Position numbers and translations under genes: made by a program
In this document: positions 17,780 through 25,136 of the stretch, in pieces
Layout of the letters: each line of letters begins with the position of its first letter
How positions within the stretch are numbered: position 1 is the stretch's first letter
The notes under the pieces: generated by a model
Database searches by the model: none
What the model saw: only the letters and a program-made list of their open reading frames with translations
Told to the model about the DNA's origin: nothing
From: an uncultured Subdoligranulum sp.
GTDB lineage: Bacteria; Bacillota_A; Clostridia; Oscillospirales; Ruminococcaceae
Assembly: GCF_937890665.1 (NCBI RefSeq)
Contig: NZ_CALADU010000045.1
Span: forward strand, 1-32,292
Length of the DNA: 32,292 nt
Direction: 5' to 3'

Positions 17780-18558
17780 TTTGGTTGCTCCTTTCCGTGG
17801 GGGCGGTACAAAATATACGGTATGCCTTCCTCATCCACGCCCACACGAGCTTTTACTCCATACAAACTTTCAATAAACGACGGCGTCAACAGCTCTCGCG
17901 GTGAGCCGCTCCCCACCAATGTACCTTTTTTGAGAGCAAACAACTGGTCACAGTACATCGCCGCCAAATTCAAGTCATGTACCGCCACCAGAACCGTACG
18001 TTTTAAAGAACAGACCAACTCCATCATTTGCAGTTGGTATTGAATGTCCAGATGGTTGGTAGGTTCATCCAAGATAAGACAAGGAGTTTGCTGCACCAGC
18101 GCCCGTGCCAGTAAAACCCGCTGCTGCTCCCCACCAGACAACGTGGAAAAAACACGCCGTTCCATATCAGCCATCCCCACCGTTTGCAACGCTTCGCGCA
18201 CAAGACGGTAATCCTGTGCGTTTTCCCGCTGCATAGCACGTTTGTGGGGGGAACGTCCCATAAGCACGACTTCCTGTACCGTAAAATCAAACGAAAAGGC
18301 ATGATGCTGCGCTACCACCGCCAGCTTTTGCGCACTTTGTCGTACCGAATAGCGGGATAGTTCTTGACCATCCACCCATACCGCACCGCCAGTAGGCCGC
18401 AACACCCGATAAATACATTTTAATAAAGTACTTTTTCCGCTGCCGTTCGGGCCGATGATTCCCACAACTTGCCCTTTGCCAGCAGTCAGATGGATGTGCT
18501 CTAAAATATGCTGCCCGCTTAATGTCACACTAAGATCTCTGGTTTCCACCATAGACAT
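17776..18558 (-). CDS. btuD: Cobalamin/corrinoid ABC transporter ATP-binding protein
   Basis: The 260-residue ATPase has Walker A IGPNGSGKST, a Q-loop VVAQHH, signature LSGGEQQRVLLARAL, Walker B CLILDEPTNHLD and a switch His in VAVHDLNLAA, as in BtuD/FecE. The start ATG overlaps the btuC stop by one base (TAATG) and follows GGAGGTGA. Directly downstream of the cobalamin riboswitch with btuF and btuC, it most likely powers corrinoid uptake; iron-complex uptake is the alternative for this family. It is distinct from the second ATPase at 172-921. Confidence 0.92.
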   Translation of the reverse strand: MSMVETRDLSVTLSGQHILEHIHLTAGKGQVVGIIGPNGSGKSTLLKCIYRVLRPTGGAVWVDGQELSRYSVRQSAQKLAVVAQHHAFSFDFTVQEVVLMGRSPHKRAMQRENAQDYRLVREALQTVGMADMERRVFSTLSGGEQQRVLLARALVQQTPCLILDEPTNHLDIQYQLQMMELVCSLKRTVLVAVHDLNLAAMYCDQLFALKKGTLVGSGSPRELLTPSFIESLYGVKARVGVDEEGIPYILYRPHGKEQPK

Positions 18559-19646
18559 TAAGCGTCACCTCCAAATCCATAACGGTGCCGCATCATTAAA
18601 TAGAGGAACACCGGTGCTCCCAAAAGTGAGGTCAAAATACCAATGGGGATTTCATTTCCGGGCAGCAATGTGCGGCAGGCCACATCCGCCCAAAGTAGAA
18701 AAATAGCCCCTACCAGCGCCGATACCGGTACCAGACGGCGATGATCTGTACCCAATAGCAACCGCACACCATGGGGGACTACCAGCCCTACAAAGCCGAT
18801 GGTTCCGGCATTGTATACTGCCAACCCAATCAACAGAGAGGTCAAGACCAAGTACAGAATACGCCAGCGGTGCAGGTCGGTGCCCAAAGTCACAGCGCTG
18901 TCATCCCCCAGCAGCATCAGGTTGAAGGTACGGCTTTGGGTAACAAAAAACAGGCACCCAAAAATCGTTGCCGCCACCATCACGCTATTGTCTTGCCAGT
19001 TGGCTGCCCCAAGCCCGCCCATCGTCCAGCGAATGATCTGGGCAGGTGCATGGTCATCGTTGCGCAGGTAGATGGCGAAATTGGAAAAAGCGCCACAAAC
19101 CGCGGAGAGTGCCGAGCCTGCCAGCAGCAATTTTACGGCAGTAGCACGCCCCCCTACATTTGCCAAAGCCATCACCGCAAAAGATACAAGCAAAGCCCCT
19201 ACAAAAGCCATTGCCCCTACCGAGCGGACACCCCAGATTGCCCCCACACCAAACAGAGCTGCCAACGTCGCTCCCAAAGAAGCACCGGAGGAGATACCAA
19301 GAATATACGGGTCTGCCAAGGGATTTTTGACAAGCGCCTGCATGACTACACCGCATATTGCCAGTGATGCGCCTACAGCAGCTCCCAGCACCAGACGAGG
19401 CAGACGAATCAACCAAACCACATCGTGCAGCGCAGAGCCGGCAGCCCAATCGGCAGGCACCGGCAACCGAAACACCGCATGAAGGAATTTATAGCGAAGA
19501 ACACCGTAGACATCCTCCACCGCCAACGGCATAGTCCCAAAGGTAACCGCCACGACCAACGAAGCCCCCAGCAGGATGATCAGCACCCATACAAGGACTG
19601 CGTCGGCGGCAAGGCAAGATCTGCCTGTATGTTGAGCTTTTTTCAT
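18558..19646 (-). CDS. btuC: Cobalamin/corrinoid ABC transporter permease, FecCD family
   Basis: The 362-residue membrane protein has about nine to ten hydrophobic segments. Family motifs are WLIRLPRLVLGAAVGASLA, GVVMQALVKNPLADPYILGISSGASLGA, RWTMGGLGAANW, GTIGFVGLVVPHGVRLLLGTDHR and NEIPIGILTSLLGAPVF. It is intact, unlike its paralogue at 914-1916, and serves as the reference that shows what is missing there. It overlaps btuF at the start (ATGA) and btuD at the stop. Confidence 0.93.
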   Translation of the reverse strand: MKKAQHTGRSCLAADAVLVWVLIILLGASLVVAVTFGTMPLAVEDVYGVLRYKFLHAVFRLPVPADWAAGSALHDVVWLIRLPRLVLGAAVGASLAICGVVMQALVKNPLADPYILGISSGASLGATLAALFGVGAIWGVRSVGAMAFVGALLVSFAVMALANVGGRATAVKLLLAGSALSAVCGAFSNFAIYLRNDDHAPAQIIRWTMGGLGAANWQDNSVMVAATIFGCLFFVTQSRTFNLMLLGDDSAVTLGTDLHRWRILYLVLTSLLIGLAVYNAGTIGFVGLVVPHGVRLLLGTDHRRLVPVSALVGAIFLLWADVACRTLLPGNEIPIGILTSLLGAPVFLYLMMRHRYGFGGDA

Positions 19647-20677
19647 TTTGACAGCTCCGGATACATTCCAGCAGCCAACGTTTGAATACCGTCGATGGTG
19701 CGCGGCCCCGCCGCATAGATATCCCCCAACATAACAAGGTAGACCCGGTCATTTTGCACCGCCGAAAGACTGGCCAGTGCCGGATCCTCGGTAATGACCG
19801 CCTTCTGACTGGCCATAACACTTTCCGGATCGTCACCGGAATACGCCATATACACCACAAAAATGACGTCCGGATCACAAGCCAACAGATCTTCTTTGCT
19901 CATCTCGTTTCCATCGGGATTGGCCAATTCGCCGCCCAGTTGGGTCACCATATCTCCAGCCAGCGTGTTGGCCCCATAGTTGCTGATGGAATCCCCCATC
20001 GGTTCTACTACCGCTACACGGACCGTCTCCTTTCCCTGAACCGCTTCCTCTGTCCGAGCAATCTCGGCCTGCATCTCCTCCACAAGAGCTTGCGCACGGT
20101 CCTCCACCGCAAAGATCCGCCCCAGATTCAAAATATCCGTGTATTCGTTTTCCAATGTACGAGGATACCCACCCGGCCGTGTGTTAGAATTCATATAGGT
20201 GGCGACACCTTTTTCGTTCCAAGCGGAAACATCCCCCAACATGGTATCGCCAAACAGAGATCCCCACGATAGAATCATGTCGGGTTGCAACAGTGTGATG
20301 GTTTCTTTGTCCGGGGCAAACACCGTTTCCTGATAGTGCATAGCAGCAAAGCCTTCCTGCCATTCAGGTTTCACTTCGTTGTCAAGGCCATAGCTGGCGA
20401 TCACATGGTCTTCTAGTCCCAGTGCAATCATGGTTTCGATGGATCCCTGATAAACCGCCACCACCCGCTGCGGCACCTGCGTATAGGTATGCTGTACTTC
20501 CTTTCCGGTAAAGTCGTAATTGGTGATGGTGACGGGCTGATACGACGCCGTTTCTGCCGTTGCCTGTGAAGCCATCGTGTTTTCGGAAGAGTCGGTTGGC
20601 TGTACGCCGCAAGCACAGAGTGCCAGTGCGCAAGCGATGGTAAACACTGTGATACGATGCCATCGAGTACGGAACAT
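19643..20677 (-). CDS. btuF: Cobalamin/corrinoid-binding lipoprotein of ABC importer
   Basis: The 344-residue protein begins with a lipoprotein signal: basic MFRTRWHR, a hydrophobic run, and LCAC with the likely lipidated Cys23, followed by a Ser/Thr/Gln-rich linker. The mature part is a class III solute-binding fold (TroA/BtuF/FecB type) with VPQRVVAVYQGSIETMIALGLEDHVIA in the first lobe, LLQPDMILSWGSL, a long helix around AQALVEEMQAEIA, and CDPDVIFVVYMAYSG in the second lobe. It is the first gene behind the riboswitch, with AAAGGAG before the ATG. Its ligand is inferred from that control and the operon; the family also binds ferric siderophores and haem. Confidence 0.9.
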   Translation of the reverse strand: MFRTRWHRITVFTIACALALCACGVQPTDSSENTMASQATAETASYQPVTITNYDFTGKEVQHTYTQVPQRVVAVYQGSIETMIALGLEDHVIASYGLDNEVKPEWQEGFAAMHYQETVFAPDKETITLLQPDMILSWGSLFGDTMLGDVSAWNEKGVATYMNSNTRPGGYPRTLENEYTDILNLGRIFAVEDRAQALVEEMQAEIARTEEAVQGKETVRVAVVEPMGDSISNYGANTLAGDMVTQLGGELANPDGNEMSKEDLLACDPDVIFVVYMAYSGDDPESVMASQKAVITEDPALASLSAVQNDRVYLVMLGDIYAAGPRTIDGIQTLAAGMYPELSK

Positions 20678-20719
20678 AGTCTTCTCCTTTATGGGTTATC
20701 AAACCGTAGAAATTGCATC

Positions 20720-20763
20720 GCAAAAAGAAAAGGCCTGCCCCGACCTTACCAGCCAGACAGACC
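20720..20763 (-). terminator. Intrinsic terminator of the riboswitch expression platform
   Basis: On the minus strand GGTCTGTCT pairs with GGGGCAGGCC (about nine pairs including G-U) around a short loop, and is followed by TTTTCTTTTT. It stands between the aptamer and btuF, leaving about 40 bases to the start codon. This is the expected off-switch: with cobalamin bound, transcription should stop here. The alternative antiterminator pairing was not worked out. Confidence 0.8.
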
Positions 20764-20844
20764 CATACCGAAACAAAGCGCCCTCAAAACACGATGCACT
20801 TTCGTTTTCCGCGCCAACGTTTGGTCCGTCCGCTGCACGGGTCC

Positions 20845-20878
20845 TGCAACCGATACAACGGCGGTTTGTACCGTTGCA
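20845..20878 (-). other. Stable stem-loop between aptamer and terminator
   Basis: On the minus strand TGCAACGGTACAA and TTGTATCGGTTGCA form an imperfect hairpin of about 12-13 pairs around the loop ACCGCCG. It lies just 3' of the closing P1 helix of the riboswitch and 80 bases before the terminator. It may be the P13 element whose loop contacts the aptamer in many cobalamin riboswitches, but its loop is not obviously complementary to a loop I can assign; it could instead be an antiterminator component. Confidence 0.6.
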
Positions 20879-20895
20879 TCCGGCAGTATAAATCT

Positions 20896-21067
20896 CAAGG
20901 CAGGTCTTCCGGCTCTGGCTTCCTTGTCGGAACGTGCGTCTTCCCACACCAGCGTGCAGTGACATGAAGTTACGTTCCGGCTCAGCCATTACGGCGGCGG
21001 TCCCGCGCAGGTCTTACACCTGCTTCCCTATTCTCCCGGCCAACCACGCGGGGTCCCGGGCACCTTG
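20896..21067 (-). promoter_or_regulatory. Cobalamin riboswitch aptamer
   Basis: The minus strand carries the cobalamin riboswitch core in order: AGGGAA, the GCAGGTGTAAGACCTGC hairpin, GCGGGACCGCCGCCGTAA, GTCACTG, GGGAAGACG and the 3' end AAGCCAGAGCCGGAAGACCTGCC. The outer helix closes with CAAGG (plus 21063-21067) against CCTTG (plus 20896-20900). It lies upstream of btuF and of the whole cbi/cob unit, with a terminator downstream, so cobalamin should repress both import and synthesis. The subclass (adenosyl- or methyl/aquo-cobalamin) was not determined. Confidence 0.93.
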
Positions 21068-21084
21068 GGATGCTTTGTTGTATC

Positions 21085-21113
21085 AGGATACCATAAAAAC
21101 CGCTGCCCCGCAA
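21085..21113 (-). promoter_or_regulatory. Candidate promoter of the B12 operon, inside the metH terminator
   Basis: On the minus strand TTGCGG (plus 21108-21113) is spaced 17 bases from TATCCT (plus 21085-21090), which is preceded by TGG like an extended -10. Only about 28 bases separate the metH terminator from the aptamer, so a dedicated promoter has to overlap the terminator or be absent. Both boxes are imperfect. Confidence 0.35.
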
Positions 21114-21124
21114 GAGGCAGCGGT
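21099..21124 (-). terminator. Strong hairpin terminator after metH
   Basis: ACCGCTGCC and GGCAGCGGT form a perfect nine-pair stem with an eight-base loop, followed by TTTTT on the minus strand and TTTTTT on the plus strand. It stands 25 bases past the metH stop and should end the ftsK-metH unit before the riboswitch. Confidence 0.88.
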
Positions 21125-21148
21125 TTTTTGAAATAGTTTTTCCTGCGC

Positions 21149-23548
21149 TCAACCCAAAATCTGCTTGGCAAGGTCCGCACTCGCCTTCGCATCCTTGCAG
21201 TAAAAGTCAGCACCGATTTCTTTCGCATAGCTCGGCGTCAATACAGCGCCGCCTACCCAGACTTGACAATCCAGTTTTGCCTGATGCAGTGCTTCAATGG
21301 TAGCTTTCATGTTGGGGACCGTGGTGGTCATCAGAGCGGACAGCCCCACCAGCTTAGCACCCGTAGTCCGCACCGCCTCCACGACTCGTTCGGGAGGCAC
21401 ATCCCGGCCCAAATCCAGTACATCATAGCCGTAGTTTTCCAGAATCACCCGCACGATGTTCTTACCGATGTCATGGACATCTCCTTTAACGGTGGCTACC
21501 ACAATTTTTCCTTTAGCGGCTGTCTGGGGTTGCCCTTGCGCAGCAATCTTTGCCTTGATCACTTCAAAGGCCGCCTGCGCCGCAGTGGCTGCCTGCAACA
21601 ACTGCGGCAAAAAGATGGTTCCTTTTTCGAATCCATCCCCCACCACATCCAGTGCCGGAATCAAAGACGCGTTGACCACTTCCAACGGTTCTTTGGTCGC
21701 CAACGCTGCTTCTGCCGCTGCATGAGCTTCCGCTTTCAATCCCCGGCGCACCGCTTCAAACAAAGCGTCATCTGCCGCCGCAACGGTTTGAGTCTGTACG
21801 GCATTCTTGCTGACCTGCTGGGTCTGAATCTGCACATCGGCGTAAGCCGCCACATAGTCTGCGCTTTGGGCATCCTGCGCCGTAAGCACCCGGTACGCCC
21901 GCACAGCGGCCATCATCTCCGGCGTGTTGGGATTCATAATGGCAAGGTCCAACCCAGCGGCCATTGCCATCGTCAAGAACGTCGTATTCAGATACCCGCG
22001 GCACGGCAGGCCAAAACTAATGTTGGAAACCCCCAACACTGTACGGACACCCAATTCCCGTTTGCAGCGAGTCAGTGCCTCCAACGTTTGCTGGGCACCT
22101 TCCTGTTGGGCGCTGGCCGTCAAAGTCAAACAATCGATATAAATATCTTCCTCGGGGATCCCCGCTGCGGTAGCCGCCGCCACAATCTTCTGCGCAATGG
22201 CGAATCGCCCTTCTGCACTGTTGGGAATCCCATGTTCATCCAAAGTCAATCCCACTACGGCAGCACCGTACTTTTTGCACAAAGGCAAAATCTCGTCCAA
22301 CGTCTTTTGTTCGCCGTTCACCGAGTTGACAATAGGCTTGCCGTTATACACCCGCAGTGCTCGAGACAGTGCCTCTGGCTGGGAGGAATCCAACTGCAGC
22401 GGCAAATCGGTAACCGCCTGCAAATCTTGGACCAATCGCTCCAAGGTAGCCGCCTCATCAATGCCGGGCAGTCCGGCATTCACATCCAGTACCTCAGCAC
22501 CGGCTTCCGCCTGCGCCACTGCCTGCGCGCAAGGGTAGGCGCTGTCACCTTCCCGCAAAGCCTGCTGGAGCCGTTTTTTGCCGGTGGGGTTGATGCGTTC
22601 CCCCACCACGGTGATGCCGTTTACCTCCACAAAGCGTACCGGTGTGCACAGGCAGCTACGGCGCAGCGGAATTTTCTGTGCCGGTGTCAGCGGTGCAAAA
22701 GTCTGATGTAATTTGGCAATATAGTCCGGTGTCGTGCCGCAGCAGCCGCCCACCATCGAGATTCCAATCGAGGTATAGGCCTGCATTTCTCGGGCAAATT
22801 CATCCGCATCCAGATTGTAGCTGCCGTCCGGGTTGGGCAATCCGGCATTCGGCTTCACAAAAACCGGAATGTGCGCCGGAACCGTGCGGCACAATCGCTG
22901 GGCAAAGAGCAGGATTTCCGCAGGACCTAAAGAACAGTTGATGCCGATGGCATCCGCCCCCAAGCCGGCCGCTGTAGCTCCGTAGCTCTCCACCGTACAT
23001 CCCGTAAAGGTCCGGCCTCGGCTCTCAAAACTCATCGACACGAAAACCGGCAGATTACTGTTCTCTTTTGTCGCCAAAATAGCGGCCTTGAGTTCGTAGA
23101 GATCCGTCATTGTCTCCAGAAAGACAAAATCCGCGTTTCCCTGCACACCTGCCCGAACAATCTCGGCAAAAGAAGCATATGCCTCCTCAAAAGGCAGAGT
23201 CCCCGCAGGGGCTAACAACTCGCCCAACGGGCCGATATCCAATCCTACCAACGCACCACTGGGCTGGGCCGCTTTACGGGCACAGTCCAAAGAGGCAGTC
23301 ACCACTTGCTGCACGGTATAACCGGTTCCGGCAAGTTTTCGGGCATTGGCCCCAAAGGTATTGGCAAGCAAAAGGTCCGCTCCCGCAGCTGCATATTCAG
23401 CATGGATGGCAGTCAGAACTTTCGGCATTTCCAGCGCGGCCAATTCCGGTTTTTGTCCGGGTTTTAAGCCACGTTTTTGCAACTGGGTCCCCATACCGCC
23501 GTCCAGAAATACATAACGGCTGCGGTCAAATATCGATTCGATCTGCAC
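21149..23548 (-). CDS. metH: B12-dependent methionine synthase MetH, lacking the reactivation domain
   Basis: MetH transfers the methyl group of methyltetrahydrofolate to homocysteine through methylcobalamin. The 799-residue protein has the homocysteine domain (about 1-290) with zinc cysteines in GINCSLGP and VGGCCGTTP, a pterin domain from VVGERINPTGKK to about 580, a B12 cap of Ala-rich helices, and the B12 domain with VKGDVHDIGKN (cobalt-ligand His about 692) and VGLSALMTTT. It stops after the B12 domain; the SAM-dependent reactivation domain of longer MetH proteins is absent and is supplied by the gene just upstream. The start is GTG after AAAGGAGAG. A terminator follows. Confidence 0.95.
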   Translation of the reverse strand: MQIESIFDRSRYVFLDGGMGTQLQKRGLKPGQKPELAALEMPKVLTAIHAEYAAAGADLLLANTFGANARKLAGTGYTVQQVVTASLDCARKAAQPSGALVGLDIGPLGELLAPAGTLPFEEAYASFAEIVRAGVQGNADFVFLETMTDLYELKAAILATKENSNLPVFVSMSFESRGRTFTGCTVESYGATAAGLGADAIGINCSLGPAEILLFAQRLCRTVPAHIPVFVKPNAGLPNPDGSYNLDADEFAREMQAYTSIGISMVGGCCGTTPDYIAKLHQTFAPLTPAQKIPLRRSCLCTPVRFVEVNGITVVGERINPTGKKRLQQALREGDSAYPCAQAVAQAEAGAEVLDVNAGLPGIDEAATLERLVQDLQAVTDLPLQLDSSQPEALSRALRVYNGKPIVNSVNGEQKTLDEILPLCKKYGAAVVGLTLDEHGIPNSAEGRFAIAQKIVAAATAAGIPEEDIYIDCLTLTASAQQEGAQQTLEALTRCKRELGVRTVLGVSNISFGLPCRGYLNTTFLTMAMAAGLDLAIMNPNTPEMMAAVRAYRVLTAQDAQSADYVAAYADVQIQTQQVSKNAVQTQTVAAADDALFEAVRRGLKAEAHAAAEAALATKEPLEVVNASLIPALDVVGDGFEKGTIFLPQLLQAATAAQAAFEVIKAKIAAQGQPQTAAKGKIVVATVKGDVHDIGKNIVRVILENYGYDVLDLGRDVPPERVVEAVRTTGAKLVGLSALMTTTVPNMKATIEALHQAKLDCQVWVGGAVLTPSYAKEIGADFYCKDAKASADLAKQILG

Positions 23549-23572
23549 AGGCAGTTTCTCTCCTTTGCAATG

Positions 23573-24238
23573 TTAGTTTCGAGCAAAACAGGTCGTTCCC
23601 TTTTTACGAAACGCACAGGTTTCTCGCAGATGGCAGGTTCCACACCCCGCCATCGCGCCCGTAACCGGATGGTCGGCAATGCCCAGCAAAGCCGTGGTAC
23701 TCTTGCGCGGGACCAGCAAATGCTCCGCCGTCACCGCCAGACCACAGCCACGCACACTATCCACAGCAAGGCTGATTTCTTCGTTGAGTTCCAACGGGCA
23801 GTCCCCGTATCCCGGCGCAAAGCGCCCTGTCAAATAGAGACCCTCTGCCCGCAGCTGGGCACGCAATTCTTCCTCCAGCGCATCACAGACCTGTTCCAAG
23901 AGAACCGAGGCCATCGCATCCGCCGTAGCCGCCAATGCGATATCGGTCAGTTCCATGCGGCGCAGCAGCGTGTCCACTTCGCTGCCTAAGGTAGCAGCCA
24001 TCAACAAAATACGGTCACAGCTCTGCAAATGCCGCGCCAAGTCTCGGCCTCGGTTTTCCAGCGAAACGGCTGTCCGGGGCAGAATCCGCCACACTGCACG
24101 GGGTGTAGCCGTTTGCAGCAGCCGTTCCTCCGCCCGGTCCAGCAGCGCAGCGGAAGCAGCGTCCGGTTCCCAACCGGCTGCTCCCATATACCGCAGCGCA
24201 GTGGCACGGTCAATGGACGGCGGCGTAGACCGCACCAT
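23573..24238 (-). CDS. Stand-alone methionine synthase reactivation (activation-domain) protein
   Basis: The 221-residue protein matches the MetH activation-domain family: a core ILLMAATLGSEVDTLLRRM and the SAM-site block RFAPGYGDCPLELNEEI. In long MetH proteins this domain binds SAM and re-methylates oxidised cob(II)alamin. Here it is separate and lies immediately upstream of a MetH that lacks it, so the two probably act together. The C-terminus carries four cysteines as GCGTCHLRETC then TTC, a pattern that suggests metal or iron-sulphur binding (inference). Its ATG overlaps the metF stop as TAATG; the ribosome binding site is weak, pointing to translational coupling. Confidence 0.88.
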   Translation of the reverse strand: MVRSTPPSIDRATALRYMGAAGWEPDAASAALLDRAEERLLQTATPRAVWRILPRTAVSLENRGRDLARHLQSCDRILLMAATLGSEVDTLLRRMELTDIALAATADAMASVLLEQVCDALEEELRAQLRAEGLYLTGRFAPGYGDCPLELNEEISLAVDSVRGCGLAVTAEHLLVPRKSTTALLGIADHPVTGAMAGCGTCHLRETCAFRKKGTTCFARN

Positions 24239-25101
24239 TACAGCAAATCCCGGATGCCGTCATACACCTTTTCAGCCACAACCGCATCATTCATAGCATA
24301 GAGGTGTACACCGTCCGCGCCGCCCTCGATGAGGTCCCGCATCTGACGTACCGCATAATCGATGCCTGCGTCATACAATGCCGCCGGATCATCTTGCCAA
24401 CGGGAAATCATCCGCGTAAAATCCGAAGGCAGACTGGCCGAGGAAAGCGCCACCGTCCGCTCAATCTGGCTGCGCTTCACAATGGGCATAACGCCAGCTG
24501 AAACCGGCAGCGTAATGCCAGCCCGACGGGCAAGGTTCAGAAAACGGTAAAAGTGCATGTTGTCAAAGAACAACTGGGTAACAAGATGCTCAGCGCCTGC
24601 CTCTTGTTTACTTCTTAAATTTTCTACATCCTGACGCAGGTTTTCCGCTTCCGGATGTCCTTCGGGATAGCAAGCGCCATGCACCGAAAACATCGGTTTC
24701 TTCTCTTTAATAAAAGCGGTCAGGTCGCATGCATGTACAAAATCGGGACTTTCGGGCCGCGTGGGCGTGCGGTCTCCCCGCAGCGCCAGCACATCATGTA
24801 CGCCCACCTGCTCCAGTTGGTCAAGAATCTTGGCAGCACTGGCACGATCATTGCCCATGCAGATCAGATGTGCCAAAGCCGGGATTCCCAATTCGTTCTG
24901 AATTAAATCTGCCACCTCAACCGTGGAAACACCGCCAGCAGAACCACCGGCACCAAAAGTCACACTGATAAAATCTGGTGCCAGCTTCTTCATCTCATGC
25001 AGCGTAGCACGCATTTTTTCCATCTGCGTGGTCTGCTTAGGGGGAAAACACTCAATGGAAAACACACAGCGCTTGGCTTTGAACTGTTCGATAATCTTCA
25101 T
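24238..25101 (-). CDS. metF: 5,10-methylenetetrahydrofolate reductase MetF
   Basis: MetF makes 5-methyltetrahydrofolate, the methyl donor of MetH. The 287-residue flavin enzyme has the opening FSIECFPPK with the catalytic Glu17, FISVTFGAGGS, LAHLICMGNDRASA, VLALRGDRTP and a late QLFFDNMHFYRF. Length matches bacterial MetF. An AAGGGA precedes the ATG, and the gene follows the metallo-beta-lactamase gene by about 35 bases, so it is probably in the ftsK transcript. metF, the reactivation protein and metH form a compact methionine module. Confidence 0.95.
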   Translation of the reverse strand: MKIIEQFKAKRCVFSIECFPPKQTTQMEKMRATLHEMKKLAPDFISVTFGAGGSAGGVSTVEVADLIQNELGIPALAHLICMGNDRASAAKILDQLEQVGVHDVLALRGDRTPTRPESPDFVHACDLTAFIKEKKPMFSVHGACYPEGHPEAENLRQDVENLRSKQEAGAEHLVTQLFFDNMHFYRFLNLARRAGITLPVSAGVMPIVKRSQIERTVALSSASLPSDFTRMISRWQDDPAALYDAGIDYAVRQMRDLIEGGADGVHLYAMNDAVVAEKVYDGIRDLL

Positions 25102-25136
25102 ACTACTTTCTATTCCCTTCTCTTCTATTGCGGGGT

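Noticed and set aside
20577..20967. Small plus-strand open frames over the B12 leader
   Set aside because: They overlap the riboswitch and terminator, which explain the conservation and structure of this stretch.
21263..22711. A 482-codon plus-strand open frame
   Set aside because: It lies fully antisense to metH, has a composition of a shadow frame (rich in His, Arg, Gln, Cys) and no recognisable motif or convincing ribosome binding site.
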